IMG/VR virus record: IMGVR_UViG_3300046171_000098
Span: 1 to 37,404 of that record
From: a virus
Strand: one strand, 5' to 3'
Length of the DNA: 37,404 nt
Positions within the stretch are counted from its first letter, which is position 1, and the number at the start of each line of letters is the position of its first letter. The notes below the pieces were generated by a model. That model was given only the letters and a program-made list of their open reading frames with translations. It ran no database searches and was not told the DNA's origin. Both the position numbers and the translations under genes were made by a program. Shown piece after piece: positions 20,929-29,658 of the stretch.

Positions 20929-22472
20929 TATCTTTCCCCTATAACTTCATACTCTAAATCATAGCCATTTAGTTCAAATGGACTGTTATCTGTGTGTTGA
21001 AATCTTACTGCGATGTATTTACCTGTTGATCTGCAATCTACTTTGTTGTTTTGTGTTGGGTCAAAGTTTTGTCCTGCTGTATAAGTATATGTTCCATTAG
21101 GTGACATAGAACTTCCAACTGATATAACGACTTGTCCTGAACCACCTACTTTAGGTGTTAGTTTTCGTACTTGTTTAACAGTATTGGTATTACCATCTAA
21201 GGTTAATCCTTTTCTTTCTAGTGTCGATATGTAGTTTTCACCATCGAACTGTCTGCCAAAATCACCACGATACAATTTAGTATCAGATGTTCCTGCCATC
21301 AATATACTTCTTTCTGTAGGATTATAGGTTCTTTCTCCCCATACCCCACTATAATCTGTCCATGTATCTGTCTGTGTATTCCAAGTTATGGATGTAGCAC
21401 CAGGGTCTACAATTCCATTACCAATGTGATAAATGTCAGGCAAATCACGAAAAGTAAATGAGTTATTAACATAGTTATAAATTAATGCTTTATTACAATA
21501 CTGCGACCCTATACTAGGATAGCATACCCACATTTCTGTTTGCTGTACGTTATGTGCAACAAAAGTGAGATTATAGTATGCATCATTAATATCATCAAAT
21601 AATTCTTTTTTAACTAGATCAGTAGCTACCGATTGTTTTCTTACAGCATCGTGTACGATTAAATCACCTTGAGTAACTACAAAATGTTTACCATCAAACT
21701 CAGCTACACAATTTCTACTTAATACACCTGTATCGTTAAATAACTTTTGGAAACTAAATACTAAATTACCACCAATGTAGTTAGCTAACCATGTAGAGTT
21801 TTCTTTGTATATTATAAATGATTGTTTAAGTGCTAGACCATCAACAATAAAGTCTGATTCATCACCTATAGTTACTTCACCTGCGTCATTAGTACTAGCT
21901 GCAGTCCATGTAGATGGGAAACTAAAGTTCTCTGCTGCATCACCCCACCTTACTTTGTTAGGATATTCTGTTCCACTTTCAGTAAGATTAAGTGCCATTA
22001 GATAGTTACCAAATGCTTTTATCGTTTTACAAGTTGTACTTGCTGCCCAGTTAGGTAAATCTACAAAGTTACTAGAACCTGTATTAGATAGTGCTTGTGG
22101 GTCATCTACCCCATTACAAAGGATAGGAAGCCCATTATAGACAGTTCCTGTCCAATTACCTATGGTTGTTAAGTTAGTAGCATAATCGCCACCTGAAGTC
22201 CTTGTAACGTCTGTATGAGTAGTACCATCGGTTCTATATATCTTTGTTGCTCCACCATAAAACCAATATGATGCTGTATTATTAGACCAGTTAAGAACAA
22301 AGTATGGAGCTACTGTCGGTGTGCCAAATACTGCATCATGTCCTTTGATCTTCTTTCCTGCATTATCAGTAAATCTTATATTACTTGCATGTGAATAAAA
22401 CTCAGGTGGGAGTACAGTATTGTTTGTATCCTTTATCATGCCCTTTGGGGCAGGTGCTACAAATGTTGCCAT
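20928..22472 (-). CDS. Tail nozzle / stabilisation beta-propeller protein
   Basis: The 514-residue protein is almost entirely beta strand. It has repeated YW/GxD turns and segments such as NIRFTDNAGKKIKGH and FGNYLMALNLTESG, and ends RFQHTDNSPFELNGYDLEY. This is the pattern of the P22 gp10-like packaged-DNA stabilisation / podovirus tail-nozzle proteins, which form the hexameric lower tail. ATG 22472 is chosen because it overlaps the upstream stop as TAATG; an earlier in-frame start at 22490 is less likely. It is the best evidence for the short tail. Confidence 0.65.
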   Translation of the reverse strand: MATFVAPAPKGMIKDTNNTVLPPEFYSHASNIRFTDNAGKKIKGHDAVFGTPTVAPYFVLNWSNNTASYWFYGGATKIYRTDGTTHTDVTRTSGGDYATNLTTIGNWTGTVYNGLPILCNGVDDPQALSNTGSSNFVDLPNWAASTTCKTIKAFGNYLMALNLTESGTEYPNKVRWGDAAENFSFPSTWTAASTNDAGEVTIGDESDFIVDGLALKQSFIIYKENSTWLANYIGGNLVFSFQKLFNDTGVLSRNCVAEFDGKHFVVTQGDLIVHDAVRKQSVATDLVKKELFDDINDAYYNLTFVAHNVQQTEMWVCYPSIGSQYCNKALIYNYVNNSFTFRDLPDIYHIGNGIVDPGATSITWNTQTDTWTDYSGVWGERTYNPTERSILMAGTSDTKLYRGDFGRQFDGENYISTLERKGLTLDGNTNTVKQVRKLTPKVGGSGQVVISVGSSMSPNGTYTYTAGQNFDPTQNNKVDCRSTGKYIAVRFQHTDNSPFELNGYDLEYEVIGER

Positions 22473-23188
22473 TAGGCAGTCCTTTGCCACATTTTAACAA
22501 CGATATATGGTTGTACGTTGTTGTGAGCAGACCCACCACCAGTATTACCAACATTAGGGTTAGTATCATATGTTTCTCCAGGCAATCTGGAATTATATTG
22601 ATGATGTTCAAATGAAAATCCACTTCTTGAAATATACCCTGTAATAGCATGATTATGTGATGGTATTTCAGATGTTGTCAATGTATGTGTTTTAGCACCA
22701 CCTGTTTCTTGTAAGGTATTAAAATCTGAATCACCAGTATCTTGTCCCACTAGTACACGACCTGAACCAAATGCTACCCATGTACCAAATCCTAATAAAG
22801 TTGCAGGATTAGTTGTTACTGATGCGTTCATATAAATTGAACCTACAGGATATGCACTTTCGATTGACCCTGTTAATGTACCTGTAACTGTTAAATTTCT
22901 TATACCTGTTATATCTTTATTAGCATCTGCTGTAACAGCTTTTGATGCTTCGACAGTACCAAGTGTTGCTATATCTACATAATTAAGTTCTGTAGTATTT
23001 GCCGTAACACCATCAAGTAAATTTAATTCTGTATGTGTTGCTGTCATTGCCCCTGTTATATTAGGGAATGTATTTTTTATTGTTGATTTAAGTAATCTTA
23101 TGTGGTCATCACCCTGAGCAACAGAATCAGTTGCCCCTGGGTTTGAGGTATTAAGACTATCTATATATGTTCCTGTTTCTAATCCCAT
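22472..23188 (-). CDS. Tail collar-domain fibre protein
   Basis: The 238-residue protein has an N-terminal TDSVAQGDDHIRLLKSTI motif of phage fibre bases. In the C-terminal half is a phage tail-collar domain: YPVGSIYMN, LLGFGTWVAFGSGRVLVGQ, GGAKTHTLTTSEIPSHNH, and NVQPYIVVKMW. The domain is involved in receptor binding at fibre tips. It lies among several other fibre genes with one-base overlaps on both sides. Confidence 0.85.
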   Translation of the reverse strand: MGLETGTYIDSLNTSNPGATDSVAQGDDHIRLLKSTIKNTFPNITGAMTATHTELNLLDGVTANTTELNYVDIATLGTVEASKAVTADANKDITGIRNLTVTGTLTGSIESAYPVGSIYMNASVTTNPATLLGFGTWVAFGSGRVLVGQDTGDSDFNTLQETGGAKTHTLTTSEIPSHNHAITGYISRSGFSFEHHQYNSRLPGETYDTNPNVGNTGGGSAHNNVQPYIVVKMWQRTA

Positions 23189-23349
23189 TATGCTAGTTCC
23201 TCTGCTGTTGGTTGTGTTTCAGTTGGGTGATTCCATTCAGCTATATAATCACCATTACCATCTGAATTATTTTGCACAATTATATTATCTATAAAGTCTG
23301 CATCTGTAACATTTGGTCTAACTGATTTAATTTTTTCTACTAATGTCAT
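23188..23349 (-). CDS. Small tail-associated protein (53 aa)
   Basis: The 53-residue ORF lies exactly between two fibre genes with TAATG junctions on both sides. It contains IKSVRPNVTDADFIDNIIV, then YIAEWNHP, and resembles small XkdW-like proteins that accompany phage fibres. A fibre-assembly chaperone or tip protein is possible; this is inference. Confidence 0.6.
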   Translation of the reverse strand: MTLVEKIKSVRPNVTDADFIDNIIVQNNSDGNGDYIAEWNHPTETQPTAEELA

Positions 23350-23882
23350 TATAATGGTCTCACAAAAAATGCTTGAAAATAATTATCGTTAGCAAATGCA
23401 TTAAAAGATGTGCCTGTAGTATAACCATATGCTTCAAAATAATCATCTGAATCAGCAGTAACTACAATGCTTAGTGATGCATATTGATGCCCCCCAGAAA
23501 TCTTTCTTTTTGTTACTGCACCATTTTTGTAAAGAGCAATTATATTTGTTCCTGTAGAATCACCCCTCATTGCTAAATTAAAATTATAGTAACCTGCTAC
23601 TGTAGGTGTAAATCTATAATTTGTAACATTATCATATTTAGAATCTGTATCCCAATCTACATGAGAACATTCCATTTTAGTAAATGTAGTAGCTGACACA
23701 GTTTGAGCACCTGATATTCTTGCACTAAAACTTGGTGCTGTTGGTAAATCTGAGACATCACTAGATGATGTTAAAACATTTCCTGTACTTGCAGGTAAAG
23801 TAAGAGTATTAGTTCCTGCTACAGCAGGTGCTGAGATTGTTATATCGCCACTCGTAGATCCTTTTAATTTTATACTACTCAT
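23349..23882 (-). CDS. C1q-like tail fibre protein
   Basis: The 177-residue protein begins with a short beta-repeat fibre stub (IKLKGSTSGDITISAPA, then TLTLPASTGNVL) common in marine phage fibres. A C1q-like jelly-roll follows (YRFTPTVAGYYNFNLAMRG; YFQAFFVRPL). It is a second member of the C1q-like set here. Coupled to neighbours by one-base overlaps. Confidence 0.65.
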   Translation of the reverse strand: MSSIKLKGSTSGDITISAPAVAGTNTLTLPASTGNVLTSSSDVSDLPTAPSFSARISGAQTVSATTFTKMECSHVDWDTDSKYDNVTNYRFTPTVAGYYNFNLAMRGDSTGTNIIALYKNGAVTKRKISGGHQYASLSIVVTADSDDYFEAYGYTTGTSFNAFANDNYFQAFFVRPL

Positions 23883-24061
23883 TAATCTGCTTCCTGTATT
23901 GTATTACCCTCGGCAATCCATTCTTGAATTGCTTGGTAGTGTATGTTTGCTGTGTCCATTGGTACAATTAAATCCTTTCCATCTATGGTTGCATTGATAG
24001 TAATATTCTCATTAAGGTCATTGACGATATATTGTGCTGATGTAACTGTCATACGATTCAT
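23882..24061 (-). CDS. Small tail-associated protein (59 aa)
   Basis: This ORF of 59 codons lies between two fibre genes, with AGGAGAT before the ATG and a TAATG junction at its end. It contains TSAQYIVNDLNENITINATI, then VPMDTANIHYQAIQEWI and an acidic tail. The last part resembles the end of XkdW/DUF4376-type fibre accessory proteins. A chaperone-like role is likely but unproven. Confidence 0.6.
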   Translation of the reverse strand: MNRMTVTSAQYIVNDLNENITINATIDGKDLIVPMDTANIHYQAIQEWIAEGNTIQEAD

Positions 24062-24070
24062 TAATATCTC

Positions 24071-25081
24071 CTATAATTCTGCATCTGCTGTTGTTCCACT
24101 TCCAATATCTGCAGAATTGTCTCCTGTCCTGTAAATACCATAACCATCTGCTGTTAAAAATTGGTCACCATCTTTTGCTCCATTTACAAAAGATATTGTC
24201 GGTGTTGCTCTCATAGTTTGTTTAAAAAACCAATATTGTTTTTTACTACCAACTCCACCTGAACTTCCTGCCATCGCAGCTAGTGTTTTTGTAAAATACC
24301 TCTGACATCTAGCTAGACTTGTACCTCTATCTTCAAACTGAAATGGTGGTATGCTGTTAGCATCAAAACTTCCTACTTCTAGTTGCCACCCTGTAGTATA
24401 AAATTCATTGGAAGTACTACTTGCAATATTAAAAGTACCAACTGCTCTGTCTACATTATTTTGTGCTTCCCAAGATGTTGCTAGTGTTCCTGATGTAAAA
24501 TCACTTCCTGCTGCCAACCACATAGTTACTTGCAAAGATAAACCATTATCGTTAGTCAATGCACCTGTGGTATCTCCTGCAAATGATACTACTTTTTTCT
24601 CCCAAGTATTTGCTGATGATATACTTACTAAAGAACATATAAGTCTAGAGTTATCATGGTCTTTTACTTCTAAAACAAAGTTACCTGTTAGATTTGATTT
24701 TACCCAAAAAGCAACTGTAATGTATTCTGCACTACTTGTTCCTTTTTTTAACATTTGAAGATTTTGTCCCTCAAACCTTTGGTAAAGTTGAACATAACCA
24801 TCATTAGATATTGAGGTATCAGCAGTCGTGCAATCTATCTTTAATGATTTTGCAAACCCTTGTCCTGTAGGTACATCTGAATCTTGTGTAACTGTAAATG
24901 TTCCCTCATTAACTAAAAAAGCAAATCTGTCTAATACTTGATTTGCACCTGAACTCAAACTAGTAAATGATGTACCTCTTTGTGCAATCTGCATATCACC
25001 ATTTATAATCAATGGAGTAGCAGTCTTTCTATCTAAAGCTACGGTGTTATCTGATACTGTACCATGTAAAGTTAGTGCCAT
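24071..25081 (-). CDS. Tail fibre protein with carbohydrate-binding-like domain
   Basis: The 336-residue protein starts with a fibre base (GTVSDNTVALDRKTATPLI), then a sandwich domain with INGDMQIAQRGTS, FWVKSNLTGNFVLEVKD and WQLEVGSFDANSIPPFQFED. I recognise this pattern from marine phage fibre proteins with carbohydrate-binding-module-like folds. The C-terminus is beta-rich. It likely contacts host surface glycans. Confidence 0.65.
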   Translation of the reverse strand: MALTLHGTVSDNTVALDRKTATPLIINGDMQIAQRGTSFTSLSSGANQVLDRFAFLVNEGTFTVTQDSDVPTGQGFAKSLKIDCTTADTSISNDGYVQLYQRFEGQNLQMLKKGTSSAEYITVAFWVKSNLTGNFVLEVKDHDNSRLICSLVSISSANTWEKKVVSFAGDTTGALTNDNGLSLQVTMWLAAGSDFTSGTLATSWEAQNNVDRAVGTFNIASSTSNEFYTTGWQLEVGSFDANSIPPFQFEDRGTSLARCQRYFTKTLAAMAGSSGGVGSKKQYWFFKQTMRATPTISFVNGAKDGDQFLTADGYGIYRTGDNSADIGSGTTADAEL

Positions 25082-25092
25082 TAATTATTCTC

Positions 25093-25365
25093 CTAATCTT
25101 CTGCTGACCTATCTAGTGCTTCAGATGCTCTTTGTACTGCTGTTTTTACGACACCTAAATCATATGCTTGTGTTATTTGAGCATCAACACTAGTTGCTAT
25201 CGTAATATTGTTTTCATTACAATGTGTTATTAATTTATCTAAAATTTCTTTTTGTGCTATTTCTGCTCTAGCTGTGAGTGCATTTTCACCCCAATCAGCA
25301 ACAGAGTTAGCCACATATTCTAAGCATTTATTTTGTGTATCTGTTATTGTTATTGTTAAATTCAT
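25093..25365 (-). CDS. Small fibre-associated protein
   Basis: The 90-residue helical protein starts with a short strand (NLTITITDTQNKCLEYV) and continues with charged helices (ALTARAEIAQKEILDKLI). Its position between two fibre genes and its small size suggest a fibre chaperone or connector. AAGGAG precedes the ATG. No family is recognised. Confidence 0.55.
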   Translation of the reverse strand: MNLTITITDTQNKCLEYVANSVADWGENALTARAEIAQKEILDKLITHCNENNITIATSVDAQITQAYDLGVVKTAVQRASEALDRSAED

Positions 25366-25374
25366 AATATCTCC

Positions 25375-26160
25375 TTAACCTATTAATCTTCCACTAAAGT
25401 TGCAATGTCCTCTGTATACTCTATTAATTCCACCTCTTGCAAAAACTGTAACATAATCATTTGCTGATAAATCAAACACAACTGTTTGTTCTCCTGTAAT
25501 AACACCACCACATGAGTTTGGGTCTCTTAATAAAAGTCCTATAGCATCTGTGCCACTATATTCACTTCCATTAATTTTCCATGCTGTTTGCATACGAGCT
25601 GTTGAGCCACCACTATTTGTGTAATATGCAGAAAAATTAAACTCATATAGCCCAGCTACAGGTGCAGTAAATCTTCCATTCAATGTACTGTAATGACTAC
25701 CTACATTATACTTAGTATCATCAAAAACATAATCAGAGCCACTTGAAATAGTAGTATCAGATGATGTTCCAAAATATGCTAAAAAAGATGGAATAGATGC
25801 AATAGTTACACGACCACTAGAATCTATTCTCATAGCTTCTGTGCCTGACCTTCGGAATGCTAAATATGCTCCACTAAAATCAAATCGGTTTGCAGTTCCG
25901 AATGATGGGTCAGAATATGTCTGCATATTAAAAGTTGCACCTGCACTTCCATCACGTAAAGTAAAAAGGTCAGCAACACCTGAAGACTGGTCTCTGTTCA
26001 CTGTTAGTTTACTTGTAAGTGACGTATACCCTATACCTACATTACCACTACTATCCATGTGTACTTTAGTTGTACCATTGGTTTGTAGGTCTATTTCCCC
26101 ACTTGTATCTGATTCTAACTTCAATCCATCTGATGTATCTGCATTAATCTTAACTGTCAT
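25375..26160 (-). CDS. Tail fibre protein with C1q-like tip
   Basis: The 261-residue protein has an N-terminal beta-repeat stalk (INADTSDGLKLESDTSGEI, then MDSSGNVGIG and MRIDSSGRVTIA), typical of phage fibre trimers. The C-terminal C1q-like jelly-roll (NGRFTAPVAGLYEFNFSAYY, then VVFDLSANDYVTVFARGG) is third of its kind in this cluster. ATG 26160 gives the ATGA overlap with the previous gene and was chosen over the upstream ORF start. Confidence 0.7.
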   Translation of the reverse strand: MTVKINADTSDGLKLESDTSGEIDLQTNGTTKVHMDSSGNVGIGYTSLTSKLTVNRDQSSGVADLFTLRDGSAGATFNMQTYSDPSFGTANRFDFSGAYLAFRRSGTEAMRIDSSGRVTIASIPSFLAYFGTSSDTTISSGSDYVFDDTKYNVGSHYSTLNGRFTAPVAGLYEFNFSAYYTNSGGSTARMQTAWKINGSEYSGTDAIGLLLRDPNSCGGVITGEQTVVFDLSANDYVTVFARGGINRVYRGHCNFSGRLIG

Positions 26161-27776
26161 AGTATTAACCACCTTTGTCCACTAGGAACTGTTACTGTTA
26201 CACCACTGGCTATAGTCATTGGTCCAACTGAAAATCCATTCTTACCTGATGTTATTGTATAGTCAGATGTTATATCATCTGCGTTTTCATAGATAGCACC
26301 ACCTGCTGATGCTCCTCCACCACCACCGATTGCACCCCAAGCACTACCATCGTAGCCCTCAAATGATGTATCAGTTGTATTAAATCTTAAAAAACCTGCA
26401 CTAGGTGAGCCATCTCTTTCGCCTGTTGTACCTGCAGGAATCTCAGCACTACCTGTAGAAGCTGTTTCTGCTACCTTACCATCTAATGCTGTTTGTAACC
26501 CATCGACATTAGATATGATATGGTTGTGCGAATCATCTGCAACTGTAACTGTAATAGCTGTTGTACCACTACCACTAGCATCACCACTTAATGTTATGGT
26601 TTGGTTGCCAGTTAAATAAGCTGAATCATTTGTCCATTGACTAATGTTACCTGATTTATTGGTAAGTGTATCTGTTGATGAAGCTGTAATATATCCTGCA
26701 TCGTTAGTCCATTGACTGTTACTTCCTGACTTATTAGTTAGAGTGTCAGTTGAACTTGCAGTTATGTAAGCTCCTAAATCAGATATGTTTGATTCTGTAA
26801 TCGTTATTGTATTTGACGCACTATTGATTGTTTTATTGGTTAGTGTTTGTGTGCCTGATAAAGTTGCAACAGTTGAATCAATCGCAAAAGTAACTGCATT
26901 ACCACTACCACTTGTATCTATACCTGTACCACCAGTAAAGGTTAGTGTTTCAGTATCTAGGTCAATAGATAATGCTCCACCTGTATCTGCTTGGAAATCT
27001 AAATCTTGTGCTGTAACTTGTGCATCTACATAAGTTTTGATTGCTTTTGCTGATGCTAGTGTATCATCAGATGCAGAAACACTTGATATATCTGTATCAA
27101 GAACACCTGATGCTAAATCTGCTACCTCAACATTAGAAAGACTATTGCCTGTTCCATTAGCATCAAATGTTTTGTTAGTTAGTGTGTCTGTAGAAGATGC
27201 TGTGATATATGAGCCAAGATCAGATATATCTGCTTCTACTATTGTAATCGTATTACTAGCTGTGTTAATAGTCTTATTCGTTAGAGTATCTGTAGAACTA
27301 GCTGTAATTTTTGTGTCCATCTGCGTTTGTATTGCAGAAGAAACACCATTTAAATATCCAAATTCTGTATTAGAAACTGTTCCATCATGTATTTTACTTG
27401 CATCTATTGCAGCACTTGCATTAATATCGGCATCGACAATAACACCAGTACCTATAGAAGCTGTACCTGTTACGTTTCCTGTTCCATCAAAAGATGCTGA
27501 AGTCCAAGTAACATCACCTGTCATACCTATTGTACGACCTGTAGCTAAAGCTGTAGCTGTATCTGCGTTACCTGTAACTGATCCTGTAACATTACCTGTT
27601 ACATTACCTATAAATGTTGTACCTGTAACTGTGCCAGTTGTAGTAATAGATGGCATGTTTGCAGCAATGTTTGTTAGTGTAACTTTAAAGTTATCCCCAT
27701 CATAAGCTGTAGCAAATATAGACTCACTATTCGGGGTGGTAACTTCTGTTAATTCTGAAAATTTCTTATTTGCCAT
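26157..27776 (-). CDS. Long repetitive tail fibre protein
   Basis: This 539-residue fibre is built of Thr/Ser/Asn/Asp repeats. ITASSTDTLTNK occurs four times (first two at about 157-168 and 191-202), with related SGTQTLTNK and SNTITI(V/T)E elements between, and two QWTND blocks. This composition forms extended trimeric beta fibres. The N-terminus (NKKFSELTEVTTPNSESIF) looks like a virion-binding base, and a GGGGG-rich linker precedes the C-terminal domain. It is the main fibre candidate. Confidence 0.75.
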   Translation of the reverse strand: MANKKFSELTEVTTPNSESIFATAYDGDNFKVTLTNIAANMPSITTTGTVTGTTFIGNVTGNVTGSVTGNADTATALATGRTIGMTGDVTWTSASFDGTGNVTGTASIGTGVIVDADINASAAIDASKIHDGTVSNTEFGYLNGVSSAIQTQMDTKITASSTDTLTNKTINTASNTITIVEADISDLGSYITASSTDTLTNKTFDANGTGNSLSNVEVADLASGVLDTDISSVSASDDTLASAKAIKTYVDAQVTAQDLDFQADTGGALSIDLDTETLTFTGGTGIDTSGSGNAVTFAIDSTVATLSGTQTLTNKTINSASNTITITESNISDLGAYITASSTDTLTNKSGSNSQWTNDAGYITASSTDTLTNKSGNISQWTNDSAYLTGNQTITLSGDASGSGTTAITVTVADDSHNHIISNVDGLQTALDGKVAETASTGSAEIPAGTTGERDGSPSAGFLRFNTTDTSFEGYDGSAWGAIGGGGGASAGGAIYENADDITSDYTITSGKNGFSVGPMTIASGVTVTVPSGQRWLIL

Positions 27777-27968
27777 TTATGTCCATGTGGTTGCTGTTGT
27801 CGATTGTACTGTCCAATCATCAACTGTTATTACTGGTATGTTTTCTTGCTGTAAAGTATCGTTATCTTCGGTTGCTAAAAAAAACAAATCATCTTCTGTT
27901 TTAAATAAAAATGTACCTGCTAAATCCCAATTGGTACTAGTTGTAGATTGTTCTGCCCAAACTGTCAT
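27777..27968 (-). CDS. Small tail protein
   Basis: The 63-residue protein has two similar halves: WAEQSTTSTNWDLAGTF at the start and VDDWTVQSTTATTW at the end. This hints at a duplicated strand pair. It lies between adaptor and long fibre genes with abutting or one-base overlapping ends. No family; a fibre-base connector is possible. Confidence 0.5.
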   Translation of the reverse strand: MTVWAEQSTTSTNWDLAGTFLFKTEDDLFFLATEDNDTLQQENIPVITVDDWTVQSTTATTWT

Positions 27969-28594
27969 TAATATAATCCGTAATCAATTCTTGTTGTTGG
28001 TGCTACACCTGAGTGTCTATCTCTTTCATTAGAACTTATTATATCTTGTTTTGCTCTATCATAAAGACTAGACCATGTTTGTAATCTTTTGTCGTTTTGT
28101 AAATAAGGTTCTGCTTCAACCAATGCTCCATAAAGATAAGCATCAGGATGGTTAGTTAGCATTTCATTGGTAGGTGCTGAATCTGATAATGCAGTAAAGT
28201 GTTTAAAATATAATATTTCTATTTCATAAGCACTATCAGGTGTTGGTCTCAACTGTATATCATTGCCAATAATACTATATGCTTTAGGTTTTCCTTTGTT
28301 ACTTCCTGCATAAAGTCTATCCATTTGTTCAGGTGTTAAATATTCTAAAGGTGTTTTAGGGTCAGTATTAAGTTGTATATTACGCATAGCAACATAATTA
28401 TCAGGCAATGTATAATACTCGGTATCAGCTATAGTATTTGCTGTAACCCTTGTTTCCATTCTTCTAAGTTTAAAATCTCTTTTATGTCTAGCTTCTGCTA
28501 GTGTAATAAAATCAGGTATTTGGTCAGTTAAATCTGTTCTATCTAACCAGTCAGCGATAGCTGATTTAAGTTCTGAGTAATTCGTTATTGCCAT
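27968..28594 (-). CDS. Head-to-tail adaptor protein (SU10-like)
   Basis: The 208-residue protein has the pattern of SU10-type adaptor proteins. It begins NYSELKSAIADWLDRTDLTDQIPDFITLAEARHKRDFKLRR split over two helices, then YYTLPDNYVAMRNIQL, YSIIGNDIQLRPTP and LYGALVEAEPYL. These dodecameric rings join portal to nozzle and fibres. Neighbouring capsid and portal genes are of the same SU10 type, supporting the call. Confidence 0.75.
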   Translation of the reverse strand: MAITNYSELKSAIADWLDRTDLTDQIPDFITLAEARHKRDFKLRRMETRVTANTIADTEYYTLPDNYVAMRNIQLNTDPKTPLEYLTPEQMDRLYAGSNKGKPKAYSIIGNDIQLRPTPDSAYEIEILYFKHFTALSDSAPTNEMLTNHPDAYLYGALVEAEPYLQNDKRLQTWSSLYDRAKQDIISSNERDRHSGVAPTTRIDYGLY

Positions 28595-28893
28595 TATATT
28601 CGCCTATTGGTTGTCTTTAGATACCTGTAATCAGGACTGTTAATAAGTTTTTTTACTGCTTCTTTGTGGTCTTTATTAAATAAATCAACCCCAAATAGTC
28701 TTTTCCATTCATAAACTACAGTCATAGGAATACGAGCAGAGAGTCTAAACTCGTCTGCTTTGTGATGATCTTCGTTCTGTAATTTCTTATTAGAATCAAT
28801 AAGGGGTTGTATATCTTCGATGTGTTCTATAGCGAACTCGCCAGTAGGATTATGATAATGAAATATCTGATTTTGTCCTATCTTACGTTTCAT
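28594..28893 (-). CDS. Hypothetical head-tail region protein
   Basis: The 99-residue, Lys/His-rich protein has IFHYHNPTGEFAIEHIEDI, then RIPMTVVYEWKRLFGVDLF. It is a recurrent protein between capsid and adaptor genes in marine podoviruses, without known function to me. One-base overlap with the adaptor; four-base overlap with its upstream neighbour. Confidence 0.6.
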   Translation of the reverse strand: MKRKIGQNQIFHYHNPTGEFAIEHIEDIQPLIDSNKKLQNEDHHKADEFRLSARIPMTVVYEWKRLFGVDLFNKDHKEAVKKLINSPDYRYLKTTNRRI

Positions 28894-29165
28894 TCACTTA
28901 ACTCATCTATATAAATATTACCTGTTCCACTTGCAAGTATTGCAGCGACCTTCATGCCACCATCAATCTTAAATATTTCAGGGTCATATGCACCAAGTAT
29001 TGTTGTACTTGTTGTTGCTGTTGGTGATGCACCAAAAGCTATATGAACTCCATCTGTATCAGATACGATTCTGACATACTCAGTATTTGCATCAGTAGCT
29101 GTAGACTGTTGAGATGTAGCAGTAACACCTCTTACGATAGTATTTGTTACTCTCATTCTTGACAT
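28890..29165 (-). CDS. Small beta-rich head protein
   Basis: The 91-residue Thr/Ala-rich protein has strands such as TEYVRIVSDTDGVHIAFG and GGMKVAAILASGTGNIYI. It looks like a small beta-barrel virion protein (head completion or decoration). Two closely spaced genes of this kind follow the capsid gene, as in related phages. Confidence 0.55.
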   Translation of the reverse strand: MSRMRVTNTIVRGVTATSQQSTATDANTEYVRIVSDTDGVHIAFGASPTATTSTTILGAYDPEIFKIDGGMKVAAILASGTGNIYIDELSE

Positions 29166-29167
29166 GC

Positions 29168-29515
29168 TTATCTCCTAATTACAAATGTTACTAATAATTT
29201 AGCTGTTCCTGTAGAACCACCATCTGTTATCATTTCAATAGTTCCGTCTTCTTCAACTGAGTTAGCTGCTGTAGGAACTGATGTATCTACATCACCTGCT
29301 GCTGAACCTGAGTGAGCAACTGTAATACCACCATTAGTAATAGCTGTGCCACCGATTTCAAAAGAAACTGCAGCATTACCACCACTAATAGCACCTTGTA
29401 GTGCAGATATAATTTTAACTACTCGTCCACCATCTGGGATAGCAACGAATGTACTAGATGCAGTAGATACGTCTTCTATCTCTGCTGTTACAAAATAATC
29501 ATTTAATGTTCTCAT
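29168..29515 (-). CDS. Beta-rich head decoration-like protein
   Basis: The 115-residue Gly/Ala/Thr/Val-rich protein has strong strand patterns (TFVAIPDGGRVVKIISAL, then GNAAVSFEIGGTAIT and TAKLLVTFVIRR). Its small size and place right after the major capsid gene suggest a decoration or head-fibre protein. AGGAG precedes the ATG. Confidence 0.55.
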   Translation of the reverse strand: MRTLNDYFVTAEIEDVSTASSTFVAIPDGGRVVKIISALQGAISGGNAAVSFEIGGTAITNGGITVAHSGSAAGDVDTSVPTAANSVEEDGTIEMITDGGSTGTAKLLVTFVIRR

Positions 29516-29590
29516 TAAAGTCTCCTAGTTAATAACCCTCGTTCCGAAGCGATACGTTCTTCAAGGTCATTATTAATCAGTATCTTGGGT

Positions 29591-29624
29591 GGGGCAGGAA
29601 AACAATATGAGAAAAACCTGCCCC
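29591..29624. terminator. GC-rich hairpin after the major capsid gene
   Basis: GGGGCAGG (29591-29598) pairs perfectly with CCTGCCCC (29617-29624) with an 18-base loop, in the longest gap of the structural block (143 bp). There is no leftward T-run, so it is more likely an RNA stabiliser of the capsid message or a partial terminator that lowers downstream expression. Confidence 0.5.
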
Positions 29625-29658
29625 TTTCATGATGAGAAAGTTACATGAAAAATATTTT

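Noticed and set aside
27037-27705. Open plus-strand frame of 222 codons antisense to the long fibre gene
   Set aside because: It mirrors the Thr/Ser/Asp-rich codon repeats of the fibre gene on the other strand, gives a low-complexity Val/Ser/Pro product, and has no ribosome binding site or neighbours on that strand.
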